Shown here in pieces: positions 8,498 through 15,527 of a stretch of DNA of 15,577 nt; position 1 is the stretch's first letter, and each line of letters starts with the position of its first letter. The stretch comes from CAIOTO01 sp040389165 (GTDB lineage Bacteria > Pseudomonadota > Alphaproteobacteria > Paracaedibacterales > CAIOTO01). The translations under genes and the position numbers were made by a program. The stretch is taken from assembly GCA_040389165.1 (NCBI GenBank), contig JAZKAK010000029.1, positions 1-15,577 on the forward strand, read 5' to 3'. The notes below the pieces were generated by a model. The model did no database searches and had not been told where the DNA came from. It saw only the letters and a program-made list of their open reading frames with translations.

Positions 8498-9738
8498 TGT
8501 GTGGTATGATCATAAACAAGGCAGTTCTTAAAATATTCTGCGGCAAGTGTTGTCTTTATGCCAAGCTTGTTGCTTATATCGTGCTTTGCATCTAATTCAC
8601 TTAGATTATCTGGCAGGAGGCAGTGCGCAGCCGCTAAAATCGCAATGAGATCTATAATCTTTTCGCGGTCTTCATGTGTTATTGCTGAAGAGAGCAGCTC
8701 TTTAAATGCTAATATTTTTTTATAGACGGCAATTGAAAGCTTTTTTTGTGCTTCTGGAACGAATGAATATTCAAGTGATAGTAAGCGTTCTTCAATACGT
8801 TCAAAACCATTGTTGAACGAACGTGCAAGTAGTCTCGCTGGCACGGATTGCTCTGCTTTGATAGTTAATGCTTGTTCTTTTAGTGCCTCTAATTCCGGAA
8901 TATAATTCTGCACGTTCGTCACTAAGTTTATTATAAGTGTTTTTATGCGTGTAAAATAATCAGTTATGTGCGCTACCATTACTTTTCTTTGAGCAGAGAT
9001 TTCAACGCCTTCATTTATATCGAGCATTATATCTAAAACAATTTTAAATTTATCAGCTGATGCTTTTTCAAGAAGTATTTGTTGTTTAGCTTTTGATTCT
9101 TTACCTATTTCTGCTATTTCGGCATGTCTTTTTACAAAATCATCAAGGCCAAATACATTTGTTTTTGTTTGATCAAAATAAAATTGACTGTCTGTTTCTA
9201 AAAAAAGACATGATGTATAATACTTGGCTGCAGCAAAAGAGTGCGTGGTTTCAGCAGTAGTGGAACTTAAGAAATATTTTTGTAATAAAAAAATTATTTC
9301 GAGCAAATGTGTGGCTTCAGCAGATAATGCTGAGCAACCTAATACGGCATGTATTGATAACGTTATATATAACTCTGTTAGATACGCATTTTGCTTGTTG
9401 GTATGATCTTGTTCATTTCCAGGTGTTGTTGTTGTTAATTTTAATGTTCGTTTTAGTATATCATTAGTTGATTCGTATATTCTTAGATGCTCAAGCATTC
9501 TGGTGGTTGTGCTGATTTCGTTATATCGTTTTTTGCTTAATTCTAGCGCGGCTTTAAGCGGATTTTCTGTGCCATTATATTTTAGTGTGAATACGTCTAG
9601 AGATTTTTTTGTGAATGCTAATTGCGCCGTTAAGCGTAATTGATCTGCTTCTGAAAACAAAAGAGGCGCGGCTTCAGCTGCGTACATTTTATTCACGAAA
9701 ACGAGCAAAAATAACAAAATATTGAACAAATTGTTCAA
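8482..9738 (-). CDS. 5' fragment of a large secreted protein, truncated by a mobile element
   Basis: A 418-codon ORF of unknown function starting at TTG 9738, supported by AAGGA (minus strand 9750-9746) 7 nt upstream. Residues 1 to about 23 form a clear Sec signal peptide: a short polar start, the hydrophobic run ILLFLLVFV, and a likely cleavage site near MYAAEA. The rest is helix-rich, with charged segments (LEALKEQALTIKAEQ) and no recognised domain. Only the first 413 residues belong to the original gene; the last five (HSNSR) and the TGA come from the inserted element. It lies 78 bp after the symporter stop in the same direction and may share its transcript. A hairpin overlapping the ribosome site could control it. 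A secreted truncated product is possible, but the gene is best seen as the front half of a broken 1450-residue protein. Confidence 0.78.
   Translation of the reverse strand: MNNLFNILLFLLVFVNKMYAAEAAPLLFSEADQLRLTAQLAFTKKSLDVFTLKYNGTENPLKAALELSKKRYNEISTTTRMLEHLRIYESTNDILKRTLKLTTTTPGNEQDHTNKQNAYLTELYITLSIHAVLGCSALSAEATHLLEIIFLLQKYFLSSTTAETTHSFAAAKYYTSCLFLETDSQFYFDQTKTNVFGLDDFVKRHAEIAEIGKESKAKQQILLEKASADKFKIVLDIMLDINEGVEISAQRKVMVAHITDYFTRIKTLIINLVTNVQNYIPELEALKEQALTIKAEQSVPARLLARSFNNGFERIEERLLSLEYSFVPEAQKKLSIAVYKKILAFKELLSSAITHEDREKIIDLIAILAAAHCLLPDNLSELDAKHDISNKLGIKTTLAAEYFKNCLVYDHTTHSNSR
8498..8506. repeat. 9-bp target-site duplication, copy 2
   Basis: TGTGTGGTA abuts the second terminal inverted repeat and is identical to 8363-8371. 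On the coding (minus) strand it reads TACCACACA, part of the His-Thr-Thr codons at the end of the upstream ORF. Confidence 0.88.
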
Positions 9739-9742
9739 AATA

Positions 9743-9772
9743 AAATCCTTAGTTGAATATCAACAAGGATTT
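9743..9772 (-). promoter_or_regulatory. Hairpin covering the ribosome binding site of the secreted-protein gene
   Basis: On the minus strand AAATCCTTGTTGA and its near-complement TCAACTAAGGATTT (one bulged T) can pair over a 3-nt loop. The 3' arm contains AAGGA, the Shine-Dalgarno site of TTG 9738. The structure could limit translation initiation or act as a weak attenuator between the symporter and this gene. It is followed by TTATTTTG rather than a clean U-tract, so I do not call it a terminator. Confidence 0.5.
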
Positions 9773-9816
9773 CTACCATGCGCCGTGGATAAGGTCAATA
9801 TTTATCGTTGACTTTT

Positions 9817-11079
9817 TTATTTCTTAACAGATCTTGCTTCTTCACGCGTATAAGGATATTCGATGGTAAGTGTTGGTGGTTTTGGTGACGTAAACTCTTT
9901 TGATCTCGAAATAAACAACCAAACACGTTCAAATATAATCGCTAATACCCCATTACATAAAACATTGGTTGAGGTGATAATGGGATCTAACACGACATTT
10001 AATGCAATAATCAAAGCGATCATTTCAGGTGTGAAGCCAAGATAATATTCATACAATGGGATCATGATAAAAATGGCGCCACCTAATACAGCCGCTGTTG
10101 TATAACGCGCAAGCGTAAAGCTGGCCATAAAGGGTAACCACGTCCATAGATCAGGTATTGGTTTCCCAAAATTTTTTAAAATAACTAAACAGAGTAATGC
10201 ATTGGCAATGCAGTCGCCGATTTGTTGTATATTCGTCGTTGCAGGGATGAGCATGCCTGCGAATTTAGGATTCTTAAGATTTTTTTCAGTTGCTGCAATT
10301 GTAAATGGCATCGTTGCTGCACTCGACATCGAGGTAAACGCAATAATTCCAGCTGGCCAAAGATTGCTGACAATGCTGGTAAATCGTGCTTTGCTAAATT
10401 TAGCCGCGACGAGCGTGAGCATAAGTAGGTACGCAGCGATAATTACCGTAATCATAATCATCACAGTCGCATACGATTGAACGATTTGATTTAACAAACC
10501 CGAATGTTGCATGAATAGCAAAAAGCCAAGCACGTAAAATGGAATTAAACGCATAAATACACGACTGAAAATTATCCCCATTAAATCACGCATTTTATAA
10601 ATAGTCTGACTCAAAGGCCCTGGTTTACAAAAAGCGCCAATAATGCCGATGGTAGCGCCTAATAACACGCCATTTGTTGAAGACCAAAAACTGGGCCGTA
10701 TTGTTCCAATTGTAAAATAGGGTACAAGTGATACGAGTTGCTGCTGTCCGCCGTTAAAGACGGGAATCCAATGTTCAAATACATTAATGGTTCCATATGC
10801 ATACATGACGCTTAATGCATTTGAAAAGGCTTCGAATCCTAATAATAATATAACGAGTAAAAGTGCGTTTTGCCTAAAACTGATGAGCGTAGAGGCAATG
10901 TAGGCTGCAACTGCCACCGGCAGGACAAACAGGAGTAAATCTTTAATAAGCAAGCTTAGTGTATAAGCGCCGCGCACAATGACTTGCGGCATATAGGGTG
11001 CGTAAAACAGCACAAGTAGTACAATTAAGAGTAATTGGATTGGCGTTGATCCAAAGAACGAGAAAAAAGAGCGACGCAT
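9817..11079 (-). CDS. Dicarboxylate/amino acid:cation symporter (SDF family), divergent
   Basis: Inner-membrane secondary transporter of the DAACS/SDF family (GltP/DctA/GltPh fold), 420 residues, the usual length. Many hydrophobic segments are visible from residue 15 to about 390. The hairpin-1 serine motif is present as SMSSAATMP (250-258), followed by the family-typical AATEKNL and FAGMLIPATTN. The substrate and ion sites deviate: where GltPh has NMDGT this protein has NIQQIGD (283-289), and in the last core helix LDPIITSTN...N (364-376) keeps the equivalents of Asp394, Thr398 and Asn401 but has Ile for Arg397 and Asn for Asp405. Arg397 binds the side-chain carboxylate in acidic-substrate members, so this protein probably carries something other than Asp/Glu or dicarboxylates, with altered ion coupling. 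Its AAGGGA ribosome site overlaps the trpS stop region, so the two genes are co-transcribed. Confidence 0.88.
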   Translation of the reverse strand: MRRSFFSFFGSTPIQLLLIVLLVLFYAPYMPQVIVRGAYTLSLLIKDLLLFVLPVAVAAYIASTLISFRQNALLLVILLLGFEAFSNALSVMYAYGTINVFEHWIPVFNGGQQQLVSLVPYFTIGTIRPSFWSSTNGVLLGATIGIIGAFCKPGPLSQTIYKMRDLMGIIFSRVFMRLIPFYVLGFLLFMQHSGLLNQIVQSYATVMIMITVIIAAYLLMLTLVAAKFSKARFTSIVSNLWPAGIIAFTSMSSAATMPFTIAATEKNLKNPKFAGMLIPATTNIQQIGDCIANALLCLVILKNFGKPIPDLWTWLPFMASFTLARYTTAAVLGGAIFIMIPLYEYYLGFTPEMIALIIALNVVLDPIITSTNVLCNGVLAIIFERVWLFISRSKEFTSPKPPTLTIEYPYTREEARSVKK

Positions 11080-11092
11080 GAATAAAAATCCC

Positions 11093-12100
11093 TTATGGTC
11101 TTGGGTATAAGTTAAGACTTGAACGTACTTCTGCGAGTGAAACTGCTGCTAATTCGTTTGCACGATCAGCCCCTCGCGTGAGAATTCGATCCATCTCAGT
11201 CTTATCATCTAGTAGAAGTGTTAATTTTTCACGAATAGGGCGCAAGTGTTCAATAAGAATGTCGGTTAGGGCTGTTTTAAGTGCTGAAAAAGTCTGACCT
11301 TCGAAAGTGCTGCATACATTATCATTGCTTTGGTTGGTAAGCGCTGCATAAATACCTATTAAGTTTTTAGCTTCAGGACGATTTGTCAGTCCCTCATCAT
11401 TGTTGGGAATTGGTTCCATATCTGTTTTTGCTTTTCGTATTTTAAGTGCAAGTGTATCGTCATCATCCAGCAAATGAATGCGTGAGTAATCGGAAATATC
11501 AGATTTGCTCATCTTTTTTGTGCCGTCGCGAAGGCTCATAATACGTGCACTTTGAGCTGGTATTACAGGTTCAGGTAAAGTGAACACGTCGCGCTTTACA
11601 AAGTTATTAAAGGCATGTGCGATATCACGTGCAAGCTCAACGTGTTGTTTTTGGTCTTCGCCAACAGGCACGTGTGTTGCTTTATAAAGTAAAATATCAG
11701 CTGCCATCAATACCGGATATGCATAAAGCCCAAGGTTTGCGTGCTCTTTATTTTTGCCAGCCTTGTCCTTGAATTGCGTCATGCGGTTAAGCCAACCAAG
11801 TGGTGTGATGCAATTAAAATACCATGCAAGCTCGGTATGACCAGGCACATGACTTTGTGCAAAGATGTAACTTTTATCAGGGTTAATGCCGCATGCAACA
11901 TAGGCTGCTGTGATAAGACGTGTGTGTTCATATAAATCAGATGCATCTTCGGCGGTTGTCAGTGCATGTTGATCCACAATACAAAAGAGGTGTTCGTCGA
12001 TTGTGTCGGTCATGGAAACCCAATTTTTGATGGCGCCGAGATAATTACCTAGATGTATATTGCCAGTGGGCCTGACGCCCGACAGAATGCGTGTAGTCAT
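11093..12100 (-). CDS. trpS: Tryptophanyl-tRNA synthetase
   Basis: Cytosolic class Ic synthetase charging tRNA-Trp, 335 residues, the normal bacterial length. The start ATG 12100 has AAGGAAC about 8 nt upstream, and the N-terminus SGVRPTGNIHLGNYLGAI is diagnostic, with the HIGH-like element at 15-18. Other family marks: FCIVDQHALTT, AYPVLMAADILLYKA and VPVGEDQKQHVELARDIA, which form the Trp and ATP pockets, and an intact KMSKS at 196-200. All catalytic elements are present. It heads a minus-strand unit with the symporter, whose ATG lies 13 nt beyond the trpS stop. A candidate promoter lies upstream, in the region shared with divergent tlc. Confidence 0.98.
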   Translation of the reverse strand: MTTRILSGVRPTGNIHLGNYLGAIKNWVSMTDTIDEHLFCIVDQHALTTAEDASDLYEHTRLITAAYVACGINPDKSYIFAQSHVPGHTELAWYFNCITPLGWLNRMTQFKDKAGKNKEHANLGLYAYPVLMAADILLYKATHVPVGEDQKQHVELARDIAHAFNNFVKRDVFTLPEPVIPAQSARIMSLRDGTKKMSKSDISDYSRIHLLDDDDTLALKIRKAKTDMEPIPNNDEGLTNRPEAKNLIGIYAALTNQSNDNVCSTFEGQTFSALKTALTDILIEHLRPIREKLTLLLDDKTEMDRILTRGADRANELAAVSLAEVRSSLNLYPRP

Positions 12101-12142
12101 AGATTGGGTTCCTTATGAGATTTTAAAAATCTATAGACTAGA

Positions 12143-12170
12143 ACCATAGCAAATATCCTTTAAAAGACAA
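12143..12170 (-). promoter_or_regulatory. Putative promoter of trpS-symporter
   Basis: On the minus strand TTGTCT (12170-12165) and TATGGT (12148-12143) are 16 bp apart, about 45 bp before the trpS ATG. The -35 element is also one arm of a small inverted repeat (AGACAA 12165-12170, TTGTCT 12176-12181). Candidate only. Confidence 0.35.
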
Positions 12171-12193
12171 AGGGGTTGTCTGAGGAATTTTAC

Positions 12194-12292
12194 ATGATAA
12201 AAAATGAAGATTTTAGAAAAAATTTATATCATATCCAGATTTTGCGTTTAATAGATAAAAAGACACCATATATAGAAAATGCAGAATTTTAA
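12194..12292 (+). CDS. Possible 32-residue small protein or leader peptide
   Basis: A short ORF from ATG 12194 to TAA 12292, beginning MIKNEDFRKNLYH and ending ENAEF. It is supported by a good Shine-Dalgarno site, GAGGA (12182-12186), with 7-nt spacing. The product is hydrophilic with no membrane segment or signal. It lies between divergent trpS and tlc, about 200 bp before tlc and in the same direction, so it could be a leader ORF or a stand-alone small protein. I recognise no family. AT-rich intergenic DNA often contains such ORFs, so the ribosome site is the main support. Confidence 0.3.
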   Translation: MIKNEDFRKNLYHIQILRLIDKKTPYIENAEF

Positions 12293-12321
12293 GTAGAATC
12301 AGTCCGGCGTTGTAATTAAAG

Positions 12322-12348
12322 TTGCTTTTATTAATGTTTTGTTATACA
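12322..12348 (+). promoter_or_regulatory. Putative promoter of tlc
   Basis: TTGCTT (12322-12327) and TATACA (12343-12348) are separated by 15 bp, slightly short. They would give a leader of about 135 nt before tlc. The rest of the 12293-12489 interval is AT-rich and I see no other structure in it. Confidence 0.33.
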
Positions 12349-12489
12349 GTTTGTGTGTTAGAAATAGATTCGTTTTGAGCTGGCACCTTGTGCGCATCTC
12401 TAGTTTTTATTTTTTAATAATAGTGAAAAACCGCAAAAACAGAAAAAGAATGATTGTTTTTGCACTAAGTAAACCTTAAAGGAAATAAA

Positions 12490-14049
12490 ATGAGTAGTGC
12501 ATCTAATAGCATAAAACCAACCGAATTCACTGGCTTGCGCGGTGTTTTCTGGCCAGTTCATACATTTGAATTAAAAAAATTCCTACCTATGGGAATTATG
12601 ATGATGTGTATTTTGTTTAATTATACAATTTTACGTGATACAAAAGACACTTTATTGCAATTTGCGCCAGGTGGTGGAGCAGAATCTTTTGGATTCTTGA
12701 AATTATATGGTGTTACGCCAGCAGCAGTGCTTTATATGGTTGTGTTCGCAAAAATGGCGAATGCGTTAACGCGTGAAAAATTATTTTATGCCGTTCTCGT
12801 TCCTTTTTTGATATTTTTTGGTTGTTTTGGTGATTTAATTTATCCAAACCGCGATGCTCTTCATATGTCACATGAAACTATTATGGCAATTCAGGCAAAA
12901 TATCCTACATTCCACTGGTTTGTACCTATCATTGGTAACTGGAGCTTTAGCGTATTTTATATTTTATCTGAATTGTGGGGAAGCGTTATCCTTTCAATGT
13001 TATTCTGGCAGTTTGCAAACGAAATCACAAAGGTCGAAGAAGCCAAACGTTTTTATGGCTTGTTTGGTATGATTGGTAACGTTGGTTTGCTTTTCTCTGG
13101 TTGGGCAATTATTCATGGTGCTGGTATGTCTAAGCTAAAAGAAGCTACAGGTATGACTACCGCTGAAGCATGGGGTGGAAATATTAGTTTCTTAATGAAT
13201 ATGGTTGTTGTTTCAGGTTTGTTAGTTGCTGGTATTTATTACTGGATGAATCGCAATGTATTGACAGATGCACGTTTCTACGAAGCTGGTCAAACTGCAG
13301 GAAAATCAAAGAAGAGTAAGCCAAAATTGTCGCTCGGTGAAAGCTTTAAGCACATTATTAGCTCACCTTATCTTGGTTTGATCCTTGCAATTGTTATGGC
13401 TTATGGTCTTGCTATTAACCTTGTTGAAGGTGTATGGAAGGGGCAAATTAAAATTGCATTCCCAAATCCAAATGATTATAACGCTTTTATGGGTAAGTTC
13501 TCAGCCATCACTGGTGCTGCGACCATTACATTGATGATTCTTGGTAATAATATTTTGCGCCGTGCATCATGGAAAACAGCATCGATAATCACGCCAATTA
13601 TGGTTCTTGTAACAAGTTCACTTTTCTTTTCATTCATTTGGTATAGCAATCAAGCGTCACCGATGGATGCATTTATGGGTACAACATTAGTTATGGGTGC
13701 TGTGATTATTGGTTTGGTACAAAATGTGTTATCAAAAGGTACTAAATACTCACTATTTGATTCAACAAAGCAGATGGCTTACATTCCACTTGATCAAGAA
13801 CTTAAAGTTAAAGGTCAAGCGGCAGTTGAAGTTATTGGTGGTCGTGGTGGTAAATCAGGAGGAGCGCTTATTCAATCGACAATGCTGATGATTGTTGGTG
13901 GTGGTGCATCACTTGCAAGCCTAGTGCACATATTAGGACCAATCGTTATAGTGATTGCTGTTATGTGGCTATTCTCAGTATTGGGCCTTTCAAAGCGTTT
14001 CGAAGCTTTGAAAATACAACGTGCTGAAGAAGCGAAAGCTGCTGCTTAA
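12490..14049 (+). CDS. tlc: ADP/ATP translocase (nucleotide transporter, TLC family)
   Basis: Inner-membrane antiporter of the plastid/rickettsial/chlamydial NTT family. Known ATP/ADP members import host ATP in exchange for bacterial ADP (energy parasitism); some paralogues carry other nucleotides, so the substrate is not certain. 519 residues with about 12 hydrophobic segments, normal for the family. Motifs: FNYTILRDTKDTLL (43-56), EGVWKGQIK in the middle, and the C-terminal hallmark block FDSTKQMAYIPLDQELKVKGQAA...GGRGGKSGGALIQ. In this block typical members have TKEMAYIPLD and KGKAA; here Gln replaces the Glu and the Lys. A short Ala/Lys-rich tail ends the protein. The ATG has AAAGGA 6 nt upstream. 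It is transcribed alone, divergent from trpS, and followed by two hairpins. Its presence is the strongest evidence for an obligate intracellular life. Confidence 0.96.
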   Translation: MSSASNSIKPTEFTGLRGVFWPVHTFELKKFLPMGIMMMCILFNYTILRDTKDTLLQFAPGGGAESFGFLKLYGVTPAAVLYMVVFAKMANALTREKLFYAVLVPFLIFFGCFGDLIYPNRDALHMSHETIMAIQAKYPTFHWFVPIIGNWSFSVFYILSELWGSVILSMLFWQFANEITKVEEAKRFYGLFGMIGNVGLLFSGWAIIHGAGMSKLKEATGMTTAEAWGGNISFLMNMVVVSGLLVAGIYYWMNRNVLTDARFYEAGQTAGKSKKSKPKLSLGESFKHIISSPYLGLILAIVMAYGLAINLVEGVWKGQIKIAFPNPNDYNAFMGKFSAITGAATITLMILGNNILRRASWKTASIITPIMVLVTSSLFFSFIWYSNQASPMDAFMGTTLVMGAVIIGLVQNVLSKGTKYSLFDSTKQMAYIPLDQELKVKGQAAVEVIGGRGGKSGGALIQSTMLMIVGGGASLASLVHILGPIVIVIAVMWLFSVLGLSKRFEALKIQRAEEAKAAA

Positions 14050-14056
14050 TACTTTC

Positions 14057-14074
14057 TTCCATCTTCGGGTGGAA
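14057..14074 (+). other. Hairpin with UUCG tetraloop after tlc
   Basis: TTCCATC (14057-14063) pairs with GGTGGAA (14068-14074) around a TTCG loop closed by C-G, the exceptionally stable cUUCGg form. It lies 7 nt after the tlc stop and is followed by As, so it is not a terminator by itself. It may protect the mRNA 3' end from exonucleases. Confidence 0.6.
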
Positions 14075-14085
14075 AAACGCTAAAC

Positions 14086-14122
14086 AAAAAAACAGCCTGA
14101 CGTGAATCAGGCTGTTTTTTTT
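14086..14122. terminator. Bidirectional terminator for tlc and rnpB
   Basis: CAGCCTGA (14093-14100) and TCAGGCTG (14107-14114) form a perfect 8-bp stem with a 6-nt loop. It has an A-run before it (14086-14092) and eight Ts after it (14115-14122), so it works on both strands. It ends tlc on the plus strand and RNase P RNA, about 30 nt away, on the minus strand. Confidence 0.92.
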
Positions 14123-14154
14123 ATGCGTAACACAATTGAATTAATCTCGAAACA

Positions 14155-14568
14155 GTAAAGTCGATAAGCCGGGTTTTGTTCCAGAATAGTCACCTATTCT
14201 TTTGGCTATCATTCATCTAGAGCGGACGTTGCCGTACGCCTCAAGCGACCTACCCGAATAACTCAGATAACAAACAATCTGTCCTTGCGGAGCGTTATTC
14301 CTATTTGGTCTTGCTCCCGGTGGGGTTTGCCCTGCCACGCCTGTTACCAGTCGCGCGGTGCGCTCTTACCGCACCATTTCACCCTTACCTTGATGGCCTT
14401 TTACCGAAGTATGTGTACCATCCTGGCGGTATAATTTCTGTGGCACTTTCCCTAAATGGGTTTCGAGAACCACCCGCCGGACGTTATCCGGCACCGTCGT
14501 TTGTTAAGAGCCCGGACTTTCCTCTCGTCGTACTTTTGCAAGCATAACCAGCGATAGCCTGACTTCGA
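14155..14568 (-). ncRNA. rnpB: RNase P RNA, bacterial type A
   Basis: Catalytic RNA of ribonuclease P, which with RnpA trims 5' leaders from pre-tRNAs. On the minus strand the conserved core is clear: GAGGAAAGTCCGGGC near the 5' end (P4 / CR-I), GGTAAGGGTGAAATGGTGCG in the middle, then AGATGAATGATAGCC and ACAAAACCCGGCTTATCG near the 3' end. P1 can be closed by GAAGTC (14566-14561) with GACTTT (14162-14157). The length of about 410 nt fits proteobacterial type A. Ends are estimated from P1 pairing and may be off by a few bases. An extended -10 promoter lies just upstream and a strong terminator just downstream, so it is transcribed on its own. Confidence 0.95.
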
Positions 14569-14572
14569 TCCA

Positions 14573-14581
14573 TGTATAACA
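14573..14581 (-). promoter_or_regulatory. Extended -10 promoter of rnpB
   Basis: On the minus strand TGTTATACA (14581-14573) matches the extended -10 form TGnTATAAT at all but one base. It places the start about 7 nt downstream, near 14566, exactly where P1 of RNase P RNA begins. No strong -35 element is visible, which is usual for extended -10 promoters. Confidence 0.6.
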
Positions 14582-14624
14582 CAATTGTATGCTAAATGGC
14601 TAATGAATAAACTGTGGCTACAGA

Positions 14625-15293
14625 CTAATGAACTGAGCGTGGAAATCCATGATTATGCACGGTATCAACAACCGCATGTTCAAGCAGTGCTTGAACTAGT
14701 TTTGATTGTTCTTGTAAAGACGGCATTTCTAAAATGGCTTGTTTCTCATTGGCTTGGAACGGGCACACCATTGTGAGGGCTGTTATAAGTTTCTCATTAG
14801 ATATACGCTGTATTTCATCCCAATTTGGTGAGATATCAATCATTTTAAAATATGGCTTTAACACGTGAAACAAGCGCGTTCGATCAAGTGTAAAATCAAT
14901 TTCATCAATTACGTCCATAATATAGCGTTTGTAATCAACGCGAGCCGTTCGATACAGAAGCTCATTTTCAACTTCATGCACAAGATCAAATCGACATTCG
15001 CCGATTAATGTGACTATGTATGCATTTTCGTCGGTTTCTTTTATATCAACAATGCGGCCTGCACAGCCTGTGCGAAATAGATATTGCGAAGAATCAACAT
15101 CAGCAGGCATGTTGCTAAGTATAGGCTGTACAACTCCTATGTAATTATGTTCAAGTGGGATATTATCAATTATGGCTATGAATTCTTCTTCTAAAAGCGG
15201 AATTGGCATAGATGAACGTGGCATTAAAACGGCACCATGCAATGGAAGCAGTGGAAGAATAGTTGGTAAATTATCGATAGAGGATATGCTCAT
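14625..15293 (-). CDS. LON substrate-binding-domain protein (no protease or ATPase domain)
   Basis: A 222-residue stand-alone LON N-terminal (substrate-binding, PF02190-type) protein, as found in most alphaproteobacteria. The signature is the N-terminal LPTILPLLPLHGAVLMPRSSMPIPL (about 9-33), corresponding to the LPLFPL...VLLPG pattern of this domain. It continues with GVVQPI (about 53-58), the GCAGRIVDIKETDENAYIVTLIGECRF beta-core (about 76-102), and a helical C-terminal half ending near ALLEHAV. No Walker A motif or Ser-Lys protease dyad is present, and the length excludes a truncated Lon (about 800 residues). Exact role is unknown; binding of unfolded or damaged proteins is inferred from the domain. 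The start ATG 15293 has only a weak GAGA upstream. Its upstream side is occupied by a repeat and possible insertion-sequence DNA, so I see no operon partner there. Confidence 0.9.
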   Translation of the reverse strand: MSISSIDNLPTILPLLPLHGAVLMPRSSMPIPLLEEEFIAIIDNIPLEHNYIGVVQPILSNMPADVDSSQYLFRTGCAGRIVDIKETDENAYIVTLIGECRFDLVHEVENELLYRTARVDYKRYIMDVIDEIDFTLDRTRLFHVLKPYFKMIDISPNWDEIQRISNEKLITALTMVCPFQANEKQAILEMPSLQEQSKLVQALLEHAVVDTVHNHGFPRSVH

Positions 15294-15388
15294 GGGTTCT
15301 CATAGTATGTTTTGATTAAAAGATCAATTGTGAGGGTGCAATATTAGTTTAGAATTATTTTATTCATGATCATACAAAAAACTACAGG

Positions 15389-15519
15389 CATGCTACCCGT
15401 CACTTTTATTTTTCTTACTGTCATTCCCGCGGAGGCGGGGATCCAGGCTGTTTAGCTCTCCCCAAACTCACGATTTTTAAAGGGGCTTTTCTGGATTCCC
15501 GCCTCCGCGGGAATGACAA
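15389..15519. repeat. Dispersed palindromic repeat, copy 2 (near perfect)
   Basis: A 131-bp element homologous to 2501-2634. Its two 27-bp arms (15420-15446, beginning GTCATTCCCGCGG, and 15491-15517, ending CCGCGGGAATGAC) are complementary at 26 of 27 positions. An inner CCCC/GGGG pair allows a long cruciform or RNA hairpin. This copy is fresher than the one before leuS. It lies upstream of the LON-domain gene and carries no U-tract. Confidence 0.9.
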
Positions 15520-15527
15520 GGGTATAA

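Larger units (their letters stand above)
5251..9738 (-). pseudogene. Ancestral 1450-codon secreted protein gene split by a 126-bp insertion
   Basis: The ORFs 9738-8482 and 8289-5251 share the same minus-strand frame. Between them lies a 126-bp element with terminal inverted repeats and a 9-bp target duplication. Deleting the element plus one duplicate (135 bp) joins ...VYDHTT directly to QKFSLSQFPAK..., leaving 4353 bp: 1450 codons plus stop, with no other interruption. The restored protein would have a Sec signal peptide, a helical N-terminal region, a Lys-rich linker with a basic cluster at about 891-902, and a helical C-terminal region. Both halves are otherwise intact, so the break is recent or the assembly mixes disrupted and intact alleles. 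Function is unknown; size, secretion signal and intracellular lifestyle suggest a host-interaction protein, which is inference. The element contributes TGA (8484-8482) and a later TAG in this frame. Confidence 0.82.

Noticed and set aside
8386..8595. Plus-strand ORF of 69 codons starting with GTG inside the MITE
   Set aside because: It has no ribosome site and runs from the element into the antisense strand of the disrupted gene; the open frame within the element is noted separately.
12381..12396. Sigma54-like motif TGGCAC with GC 10 nt after GG
   Set aside because: The -12 part is GCGCA instead of TTGCA, and nothing else suggests sigma54 control of tlc.
14305..14547. Plus-strand ORF of 80 codons
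   Set aside because: It is antisense to RNase P RNA and its product follows the conserved RNA motifs; such ORFs are a known annotation artefact.
15368..15457. Short ORF ending in VIPAEAGIQAV, crossing the right-hand repeat
   Set aside because: The peptide VIPAEAGIQ is simply the translation of the palindromic repeat and is a typical spurious ORF.
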